The notes beneath the pieces were generated by a model, which saw only the letters and a list, made by a program, of their open reading frames with translations, had not been told where the DNA came from and ran no database searches. This document shows positions 55,500 through 64,000 of a stretch of 64,000 bases of DNA, piece after piece; positions within the stretch are counted from its first letter, which is position 1; every line of letters begins with the position of its first letter. Source of the DNA: Drosophila persimilis. Its lineage: Eukaryota > Arthropoda > Insecta > Diptera > Drosophilidae. The stretch lies in NCBI RefSeq assembly GCF_003286085.1, contig NW_020825289.1, forward strand, positions 558,001 through 622,000, read 5' to 3'. The position numbers were made by a program, and so were the translations under genes.

Positions 55500-57860
55500 A
55501 CGAGTGCACATTCACGTTATTGTTGGATGGAATGACGGGCTTCTATAGGAAGGAGAACGACCTTTAAAACCGGTCTTTTGAGGATACCGCGGGCAGTAAG
55601 GATATCCACCACTCGGACCCTGTCGTCGGCACCGGGATACACGGAATTTATCCTTCCGAGCCGCCATTCGTTGGACGGCAGGTTATCCTCTTTAATGACC
55701 ACCATATCGCCAACCTACAGATTTGGCGTCGGCGTCTGACACTTAGTCAGCTTGTGGAGCTACTTGAGGTATTCCTCCTTCCACCTTTGACAGATTTGTT
55801 GGTTGAGGGCCTTTAAATGCTGCCACCGATTTATGATCGACGGAAGGTTCCCCTTGCTTCAGGTTCGGCCATCAAGGGTCCCCCAATAAGGAAGTGTCCG
55901 GGAATGAGACTAGGAACTCCGTTGGATCGTCGGACATCGGTGAGAGTGGCCTGGAATTGAGACACGCTTCAATCTTAGCGAGCAGCGTAGAAAGCTCTTT
56001 TATCGTATACCTCCGAGTGGACGTGGCCTTGTAGAAGAGAGTTTTGAAACTCTTCACTCCGGCTTCCCATAAACCTCCCATATGTGGAGCTCCTGCTTGG
56101 ATGAAGCGCCATAAAACCCGCTGATGGCTATTCGCATCAGTCACCGAGTCCTTAAACGCGTCAAGGAAGTCACTGGAAAGCAGGGCTGCTGCACCAACGA
56201 AAGTTTTTTCATTATCTGAATGGATACGCTGTGGACATTCGCGCCTTGCGACGAACCGAGCGAAAGCGGCGAGAAATTTTTCTGTGGTGAGGTCGGACGT
56301 GGGTTCTAAATGTATCGCCTTTGTGGAAAAGCACACGAATACGCACACATACCCCTTCGTGATCAGACATGCTCTCCCTGTATAGTTCCGTATTTCAAAA
56401 GGACCCGCGTAATCAATCCCTGTATGCGTAAACGGTCTGGAAAAGGACGACCGCTCAGTTGAAAGGTCTCCCATCATTTGGTTTTGCAACCTTTTTTTCT
56501 AGGAAAGTGTTCATGTTCAATATATAACTTGACCTTGGCGTTGGACGCTTACCACTTAGGCAGCGATACTCCTCGGGGTATTCTCTACGCTGCGTCTCTA
56601 GGATAAGAGTTTGTTCAGCTTCAGTAAGTTCGCTGCTCGTAAGATGGCCCTCTTGCGCGGTGGATAATTTCCGGCAGCGATTCGTGTAGCGCACAATATA
56701 TGCACGGACTCGTAGAGCTCTCTCCAGACTGGAGAATCGTTCGAGGAAGTCTTTGGCTGGGTTGAGTGCGAAATGGACATCGTGGATACAGCACGCTGCT
56801 CTAAGGTCATAACGGGGGAGTTACTAACTGGTGCCGGCCATTGATCTCGGCCCCTCTGCAGCCATGTTGGTCCGTGCCATCAGAGTTGGTCCTCAACCAA
56901 CTCCTGTAACGGCACGCCTCTGCTGGCTAGGTCCGCGGGGATCTGTTCGGATGGAACGTGACACCACTTTTCAAGATCGGTCACTTGAGATATCCGAGGC
57001 CATGAACGTGGTCCAGTGACACGCGGGCTTTGCCAGCCAGGCGAGTAATATGTTAGAATCGCTCCAGCAATAGCAGCCCGTACTTGCAGTTGGCATATTA
57101 GGCAGGATAGCCGCCACCATTTCGGACAAAAGCACTGCACCGCAAAGCTCTAAGCGGGAGAGTGACCAGACCACCAACCAGATTTTTTGCATGAAGGTCT
57201 TGGACCGGACAATGAATGGGGCCAACCACCCCGCGGGGTCGAGCAACCCTGCCATCTGGGACAGAACTGATCGCTTGGTGTACGACGACTCAGGCGCCAG
57301 CTCAGGAGGGACAAAAAATAACTCGTCTGAAGTCGCCTTCTAGCGAATCCCGAGAGTCTTACCCGTGCTCTCTTCATCAATCTTCAGGAAGTCGTTGTGG
57401 AGTAGATGAGCACTCGGAATTCCTGCCAGAATAATTGTGTGGTTTGAAGTCCACTTCCTCAGCGGAAAGCCTGCAAAGCTAAGTGCGGCTTGTAACTCGC
57501 GGACGGCTAGTCGAGCCTCATCAGTAGAGTCCGCTCCGGCAAGGACATCGTCGACGTACATGAATGACCGGATAATGTGACTTGCTCTCGGGAATCTGGA
57601 CTGGACGTCGCCTGCTAGCTGTTGCAACACTCGGATGGCAAGAAAAGGAGCACAGCTGACTCCAAAGGTTACGGTCTTTAGTTCATAGTCGCGGATGTGA
57701 CCCTCCTTGTTTCGAAGGAAAGGGGTGTGTTTGGGGTCAACCCAAATCTGGCGATACATTTTGGTGATGTCTGCGTTGAACACGTACCGGAAATAACGCC
57801 AGTTTAGGATCTGTAGGGTCAAGTCAGATTGGAGGACCGGCGTGCAGAAGATCATTCAAC
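55500..57860 (-). pseudogene. BEL/Pao RT, RNase H and integrase region (fossil)
   Basis: RT: RNKEGHIRDYELKTVTFGVS and FMYVDDVLAGADSTDEAR (YVDD box). RNase H and tether: LELCGAVLLSEMVAAILP with CHVPSEQIPADLASRGVP. Integrase: HTGIDYAGPFEIRNYTGRAC, RIHSDNEKTFVGAA, GAPHMGGLWEAGVKSFKTLF and LNSRPLSPMSDDPTEF. DUF5641 end: DNLPSNEWRLGRINSVYPG. The order and motifs are typical of BEL/Pao. Several interruptions. Confidence 0.82.
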
Positions 57861-60308
57861 GGAGTGCGTTGGTCGAAGGGCTGGATGTGTTAAATACCAC
57901 GCGGACCTTCGTGGTAGTGCTGTCAGGCTTGAAGACAGCGTGGTGCGGAAGGTAGTAAGTTGAGGACCCATGAGTCGGAGGAACTTCTGTCATGTGATCA
58001 AGGTCTAGGTATTCTTGGATCACGGAGTCGTATTGCTTTTGTAAGGTAGCGTCTCTTTTTAAACGATTTTCGTTCCGCAAAAACTGAGTCAGGGAAATCG
58101 ACCGGGAATACATCACATCGGATCCGAGACGAACTGGGTCACGGAACGGCAACGCGACAAAGTACTTTCCATTCGACGTTCTCGAAGTGGTTCGGAGGCA
58201 ATTGCTTTCGCAGTAGGCATCCGACTCGCCTACAATTTTCCCCGGTACTGTCTCCACCTCCCAAAACTTGGTAAGAAGCTGGTCTAAGGGAGCCTCTAGC
58301 TCGCTCGAAACTTGCGTATAGAAGGGTGAAATAGCCACAGATGTTGGTCAGTGAGCCGCTTAACAGAATGGACGGAAGGATATCCGCTCCAATCAGGACA
58401 TCTATTTGTGAACTCTCATAGAAGGTCGGATCCGCCCATGCGAGGTTCGGCAGGTCTCGCAACGAATTTTGCGGAATCGGATAGGATGGAAGGTTACCCG
58501 CCAGTTCCGGCAGAACGTAAGCGTGGCGTTGACGTGCAAATCCGGCCTCGCCGGGAATAAATGGCAAAATGACTGAGCTTCGTGGATTGAGCGGATTCTA
58601 TCTGATTGAGGCCCGACTTGTGCCTGGATACTTCGGAACGGCAACTTGATTATATTGAAGAGACGTTCCGTAATAAACGTTGCCTCGAAACCCGGGTCGA
58701 TTAGAGGGCGGCTGTGGAAGTTTGTCCCCAAGTGGCAAATATTAATAATGGCCGTGCCCAGGAGTACAGCCCTCTTGCCGGAGGCGAAATCGTTCTGAAC
58801 ACTAGGCTGAACTTCGGCAGGTGTCGAAAGTGGTACGGAAATGGACACGGATTGGCTGGAAACTGGAGTGCCACGGTGCAGCAGCGTATGATGCCGGTCT
58901 CCACACGTGTTGCAGTTGTGGGCGCTTTGGCATTCCCGCATCTGGTGACATCTTGAGAAACAGTTTAAGCAAAGCAGTTTTTGCTTAATATAGCTGGCGC
59001 GAGCATCAGGTCTCATCTGAAGGAATTGAGGGCATACCCGGATCCGATGGTTCTCTTTGGAGCAAAGATCACACGTTCTCCGCTTCGAATCACCAGTTGT
59101 TCCGAACGAGTGATCCCGCCTTGCAACAGGGCTCCCTTGGGACTGGAATGGGTTGTGATTGCCCTTTGAATTTTCTGACAAGGGTAGGCTCGCCATGGAG
59201 AGGGCCTGAGTCTCCATGCCTGGATGGCCGTCCTCGGTCACTTCGAGAGACAGGTACCGCTCCGCCAAGAACTTGTCCATGGTGTGCCAGGTAGGAATTT
59301 CGGACTTGTGCGTCACGGATTGCTTCCAAAGCTCTAAGGTCGTCTTTGGCAGCTTAGCAAAAATGATATACACTAGCACTCCGTCAGCGAAAACGCTGTC
59401 TGTAGAGACCTCGGAGTGGGTGAGTGTCGTTAGGCACTTGTGGACAGCCCTCTGGAGCTCTTTTAGCGGTGCTGCTGACTCGGTACGGATTTGGGGCAGA
59501 CTGAAAAGGATCTTCAGCTGGGCTTTGAGTATCAGCCTTTTGTTTTGGAAACGCTCACGGAGGGCGTTCCATGCGGACGAAAAACCCTCGTTCTTGAGTG
59601 GAGCCTGTGCTACTATGTCGTGGCCCTCACCGCTCGTCTTTTTGTTGAGATGGAACAGTTTTTCCACTGGAGCAAACCTCGGGTTTTCTATGTAGCTGGC
59701 GGTGAACAGGTCTCGGAACGTGAGCCACTTCTGGTAGTCTCCACTGAAAACGTCAGTGTCACATGAAGGAAGGCGGCAACCGCCGGTAGTCTTTTAAACT
59801 GCTAGTTGCCGCGTGTGAGGAGCAGTCGGGGGCTCGAGCTGATCGTTCACTTCGGCAAGGCATTGCGCGTAGACCGCGTAACAGTCATCGTACATCCCTT
59901 GGACGTCAGCTGGATCTGCTTCCGCTATCGCACCCACACAGGCCTCGAACTCCACGTCTACTTTCGCCCAGAGACTTCGGAGTTGATCTCGATGGACTTG
60001 GGAGAGCGAGCGGGTTGGTATGCTTGCATCTGGAGCGCTGGCTTGCAGCCAAGGCAAACATAGACCGTGCGGAACTGGCGGCCGATTGGACCATAGTGCT
60101 AGGAACCGTGCGAGTGACTACCGAGGGGAGCAACAAAGCCTCGAAGGAATGTGGTGTGTGAGCCCGGGACGGTCGGACCTCGCTCAGCTGGGCCCAGACG
60201 GGAAGATGTGGGCGTAGTGACTGAGCCGTTGGAGCTGGGTGGATGGGTCAAACTCAGCGAACGTACTCGCTTAAACTTCTTACGAGATTTCTTTTCACTA
60301 GTGGGCAT
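57860..60308 (-). pseudogene. BEL/Pao gag and protease region (fossil)
   Basis: Gag starts at MPTSEKKSRKKFKRVRSLSL near 60308. It includes a DUF1759-like segment (LRERFQNKRLILKAQLKILF), zinc knuckles (CDLCSKENHRIRVC; CLNCFSRCHQMREC; CNTCGDRHHTLLH), and the protease region (LGTAIINICHLGTNFHSRPL, IDVLIGADILPSILLSG) leading into the RT N-terminus (HGSSTYYLPHHAVFKPDSTT). It is broken in several places. Confidence 0.8.
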
Positions 60309-61446
60309 GGTTGGCTGATGGATTTGCGATCACGCGTATCAGAGTCGCACAGCAGTGAGCGGGAATGGAGAAGCGGAAGTTCTGAACGACGAACCGTGGA
60401 TATGTGGACTTGGTTGAATTTATTGGGAATTTATATTATAGAGATCGTACACAGTGGCCGGAATATATAATATAAAAATACTACGAACAATATAAAAAAC
60501 TGTCCAACCAAGAACGACTAATGAGGATGAGCAATAATATTGAGACACAAGGTACCCCTATATAGAGTCGGTTGCAAAACGAATGGACAATATACCCTCG
60601 AAATGCAGGGTAGCGCGTCACTTGGCGTTCCGTTCCGGTCAAGCGCGACACCGAAAAATATTCTCCCACCAACAACAACGCAAGCCAAATGGTGGAGAAG
60701 CGAAAGTGAAAAAAAAACGAAAAGAATGCACCGTTGCTTCTGCTTGTATGTGTGCGGGTGTATGGATGTACATAGGTGCTATGTACCGTGGCTTGGATTA
60801 ACGACCCCCCCTTTTGACGAGATTATAACAACGGGAAAAAAAACAAACAAAAACAAAAGGGGAGACGCAGTGCACCGTGTTAGTTTATATATAGATGTAT
60901 GTATGTATTGATAAAATCAAAAAAACTATGGACCATTGGGCATGCACGGAATAAACAAGGTGACTGCTAGAATATGTGCTTCAACATGTGTATGTGCGTT
61001 GGTATGCATACGTCAGGCATGAAAGCTCAGCTGGTACGAGTAGAAATATTAGTAACAGTAATGTGTAATGAATGTAAGCACTGGATCGGAGGCGGAATGC
61101 GGATCAAATTAAACCTTTGGAAAAGTAGGAGGCCACAAGCATTGGCAGAACGAAGTATGGCTTAATTCTTTGAGCTAGAGCGGTAAGTACATATGGACAT
61201 GTACATATGCCGAGGGGTATGTGAATACGGGGGCTGGCGTATTAGTCGGTGGATAAAATTGGGCTCGCTGTGGGTGAATTATTTTAAATTCACTGTGGCA
61301 CAACTGCTTGCACCGTTTTTATGCGGAATGTGGATATTGAGAAGCACTCAAAGACGAGGAGAACGCTCAGATTTGCCGATAATATGGCGCCGTCAATAGA
61401 ACGGTGGAATAAAGGAAACGGAACGTATGTATATATGGATATGTCC

Positions 61447-61630
61447 AATCCATTTCATCGTTCTAGCCTGGCTCCATATACCTTATGTGCTGGTTCTCTT
61501 GAGAGAATTAACCTGGTGGATGATATTAGTGTTATATTAGACGTCAAGCTAAAGTTGTCTAAACACATTTCTACCATGGTAAATAAGGCCAAGGGCGTGC
61601 TTGGGTTTATAAAGAGCTGGTCAAACGGTT
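61447..61630 (+). mobile_element. CR1/Jockey-type LINE, continuation after the BEL/Pao fossil
   Basis: CATTTCATCGTTCTAGCC continues the LINE interrupted at 54236 and encodes SLAPYTLCAGSLERINLVDD and a GVLGFIKSW-type segment. A DINE-1 fragment replaces the remainder from 61628. Confidence 0.8.
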
Positions 61631-61865
61631 TTGCCAATTGAAAAATATGAGTTCAAGGATCTCAGAACCTATAAGAGCCAGAGCTACCAAATTTGGTATC
61701 CATACTCCTGTGATATCGGATCTTGACCGTTTCGTGTTCAAATTTCACCACACCATTTCACCGCCAAAAGCAAGAAATCAATTTGTAGTGGCTACGCAGC
61801 GCCCGACGTCACGCTCAGACTGATTTTCTGTCTCTCAGCAGCAACTCACAACGTTCCCCCTCGTT
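61628..61865 (+). mobile_element. DINE-1 3' fragment
   Basis: TTTTGCCAATTGAAAAATAT, ACCTATAAGAGCCAGAG and GCGCCCGACGTCACGCTCAG lead to the terminal CAACGTTCCCCCTCGTTTT. It matches the 3' half of the copy at 6889-7554. Confidence 0.75.
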
Positions 61866-61929
61866 TTCTTCATAAATTTCTTTTAACTAAGGCCCAAGCG
61901 GAGAACAAACTCAAATAACTTGAGCAAGC

Positions 61930-62470
61930 GATCATTAAGCTTTCGCACTCTCGTTTTGCATACTTCTACTTGTCGCAGACTTTTTTCGGCACTTTTTGTT
62001 TTTATGGCGTTGTTTTATTCTTTGAACCATACTCATACTTGTTCGCGCTTTTTTTTCCAATTCTCGAACGGACATCGTGCTATGTTTGTGGATTAAAGCT
62101 AATACATTTTCGTCAATACTTTGAACCCTTGGCTCTTTTTCCAGTTTTTTGCAAATCTTTTAAAGAACATATCTCTCCAAACTTAATTATAATATTTTTC
62201 ACACTATTAACACTAACTTTGTAGCATTTAGCTAATTGACTAATTGACGATTGTAAGTCTGCAGTTTCTTTTCGGCACATTCCTTATAAAAAGTCAAAAA
62301 ACAATTTTTTCCAATAAACTATTTTGTTTTACGCAGATATTTTTTATAATTATAAATGAATTGATATCCATATATTAATCCGTTGCTTACTCAAACCAAG
62401 CTTCTTCATCAACTCCCACTGACTCAACTACAGTTTTTGGCTTCCGTTTTCTAATTTTGGCAGTCATAAG
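61930..62470 (-). pseudogene. possible transposase N-terminal relic with helix-turn-helix
   Basis: On the minus strand a start at about 62468 gives MTAKIRKRKPKTVVESVGVD. After a gap the segments NATKLVLIV/KVSVNSVKNIIIKFGERY and IHKHSTMSVRELEKKARTSM follow in different frames, ending in a lysine-rich stretch. The style resembles the paired helix-turn-helix N-terminus of Tc1/mariner-type transposases, but I cannot name a family and no catalytic domain is seen. Confidence 0.35.
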
Positions 62471-62867
62471 GGCTCAGATATTCTATATCGAAATGGGTTT
62501 CTGGGCTGTTCCTGGCTAATCTAAGAGAAAGAGTGTGTGAGAGAGAGATAGAAAAAAACCACAAACCTTGGAAAAATAAATTATAACGAAACATTTTTAA
62601 AGCCTTAAATCTATAAGAAAAAGTCGGTTTGGTTCACATCGGAATGTGGTGTTGCATAAAGGTATTAGTTATTCGTGGACGTTGACGTGCAATAACTGCA
62701 TCTTTCAAGAGGCGATGCAATTATTTCACCGTCAAGTGGCCCGTGTGACACCAGCAGAAGGCTGTTACGCGAGCATGCAGGAAAGATAGCTGTTAGACTA
62801 ATATTCGAGGAAGATTGGCACTAAAGTTTCTAAGAGAACTAGGCATGCATTCAAAATACAAATACCA
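62471..62867. other. non-coding DNA with a small shared repeat
   Basis: Nothing coding is recognised. 62597-62660 resembles 29220-29275 (see that entry). Confidence 0.4.
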
Positions 62868-64000
62868 ATACTAATTACTAATTACTAGAAAGGTGTGTAA
62901 GGATTAGTAATTTAATAAGAGGAATAGAATTAGTGGTGGATATGATATGGTAGAGGGAATTATAATCCGAGCATAAGACCCTAAACGGTTCATGCAAGGA
63001 ATAATTCGATCTACAAACTGGAAGGAACAACGGTATAAAATTTCTAGTAAGTATAATAGGAATCGTGAAGTTTATGCGGCTCAACAGATCAGGGCTGTCT
63101 ATGACACCTCTGATCAAGTTGTGCATAAAAATAACACCAAGCATTTTTCTACGGTTAAATAAGGATGGGAGGTTTACTAATAGCAGTCTACTAGAGTAAG
63201 ATGGGAGTCTCACAACCGCATCCTAGTTAAGGCCCCGCAGAAAAAAGAGTAAAAAGTTTTTCTGTACTGATTCTATACGGTCCTGGTGTACTTTGTACTG
63301 AGGGCACCATACACAAGAGCCGTATTCTACGATCGGACGAACAAGCGAGGTATAGAGAGTCTTTGTTATATAGGGGTTGTCAAATTCCTTTGACCACCTC
63401 TTTATAAACCCAAGCACGCCCATGGCCTTATTTACCATGGTAGAAATGTGTTCGGAAAACTTTAACTTGGGGTCTAACATAACACCCAGATCATCCACCA
63501 GGGTAATTCTCTCAAGAGAACCACCAAATAGGGTGTAGGGAGCCAACAAAGGGCTACAACGATGAAATGTCATAACTTTGCATTTCAAGGCATTAAGGTG
63601 TAACAAGTTAGCACAACACCATGACTGAAAGTTACTGAGATCGGATCGTAAGCGAGAATAAAATGAAATGTCCTTATACTGGACACAGAGTTTAACATCA
63701 TCCGCATACATAAGTACTCCAGAGTATGTTAATACTGAAGGCAAGTCATTAATAAAGAGTGTGAAGAGTAAGGGGCCTAGATGGCTGCCCTGTGGTACTC
63801 CCGAAGAAACCTTTACTGGTAAAGAGAGGGAGTTTTTGAAGAGGACTCCTTGAGACCTGGAACAAAGATAGCTAGAAATCCAGGAAATCAGGAGGTTGGG
63901 CGGAAACCCTAAAAGGTCAAGTTTATGCGCTAAAAGGGAATGGTTTACAGAGTCGAATGCTCTACTAAAGTTGGTGTAAATAACATCCGTCGGTACGCTA
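62868..64000 (-). mobile_element. CR1/Jockey-type LINE, best-preserved 3' part, runs off the window
   Basis: From the right edge, minus strand: RT (SSGVPQGSHLGPLLF-type motif; VLMYADDVKLCVQYKDISFY) and thumb and C-terminal region (ERITLVDDLGVMLDPKLKFS, TSLVRPIVEYGSCVWCPQYK, VHQDRIESVQKNFLL). After a small break comes the last block (RLPSYSSRLLLVNLPSLFNR, NFIPLFLPVCRSNYSLHEPF) and a 3' end of AGTAATTAGTAATTAGTA repeats at about 62868. It is the reference for the + strand copies at 238, 6558 and 53270. The 5' part lies beyond 64000. Confidence 0.85.

Larger units (their letters stand above)
54237..61440 (-). mobile_element. BEL/Pao LTR retroelement fossil(s), with an extra 3' protease-like frame
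   Basis: It is read on the minus strand. An LTR-like region with TATA-type and AATAAA signals occupies about 61.44-60.36 kb; gag about 60.3-58.4 kb (CLNCFSRCHQMREC, CNTCGDRHHTLLH); protease about 58.7-58.2 kb (IDVLIGADILPSILLSGS); RT about 58.3-57.3 kb; RNase H about 57.3-56.5 kb; integrase and DUF5641 domain about 56.5-55.5 kb. Beyond pol is a further zinc-knuckle/retropepsin frame (55.43-54.53 kb), then a purine tract and a short LTR (54237-54568). The left and right ends do not resemble each other, so this may be a composite of two elements. Broken, with several breaks; it sits inside a CR1-like LINE. Confidence 0.8.

Overview
The window is insect nuclear DNA. It is almost certainly Drosophila, and I lean towards the obscura group, because DINE-1/SGM-type Helitron-like elements (short TATACCCGATACTCAAAATG end, CTGTCTGTCCGTC-rich middle) occur in about ten copies and LOA-clade (Bilbo-like) LINEs are abundant. 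Species assignment is inference. There is one host gene, on the + strand: the central and C-terminal part of Nipped-A, the fly TRRAP/Tra1 protein. It is a giant HEAT/FAT/pseudokinase scaffold of the SAGA and Tip60 acetyltransferase complexes. I resolve seven exons (29403-30989, 31049-31334, 33557-33707, 38882-41678, 42150-42686, 48245-48373, 49382-50596), which sum to 6702 nt, or 2234 codons in one open frame. The 5' exons lie before base 1 and the 3' exons (rest of the pseudokinase domain and FATC) lie beyond base 64000, so the window is mostly transposon-filled intron of this gene.

Layout. 1-7.6 kb: a CR1/Jockey-type LINE broken by a hAT-like non-autonomous transposon with perfect 8-bp target duplications, then unique non-coding DNA and two DINE-1 copies. 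About 7.8-23.2 kb: a minus-strand BEL/Pao LTR retroelement fossil, itself split by a young, near-complete minus-strand Ty3/gypsy element (Osvaldo-like; 9648-19419; 1.26-kb LTRs; GCAT target duplication). 23.2-25.8 kb: two LOA-clade LINE pieces, one inside the other with an 18-bp target duplication. 25.8-29.4 kb: AT-rich DNA with a 745-bp foldback element. 29.4-50.6 kb: the Nipped-A exons, with introns holding LINE relics, tandem DINE-1 units, a Tc1-type transposon with a DINE-1 inside it, and a second hAT-like relic. 50.6-64 kb: the next intron, with a PIF/Harbinger remnant, LOA and CR1-like LINEs, and a second BEL/Pao fossil (54.2-61.4 kb) that splits a CR1-like LINE.

The most notable observations are these. 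(1) The only position that continues the full open frame of the second Nipped-A exon into the third has GA instead of GT at the 5' splice site. (2) A 37/38-bp duplication next to a Tc1 insertion has duplicated another Nipped-A splice donor. (3) The second BEL/Pao locus carries an extra zinc-knuckle plus retropepsin-like reading frame between pol and a short LTR, and its two outer ends do not match. (4) Several nested insertions have exact boundaries and give a relative chronology. I saw no tRNA, rRNA, CRISPR array or bacterial-type operon.
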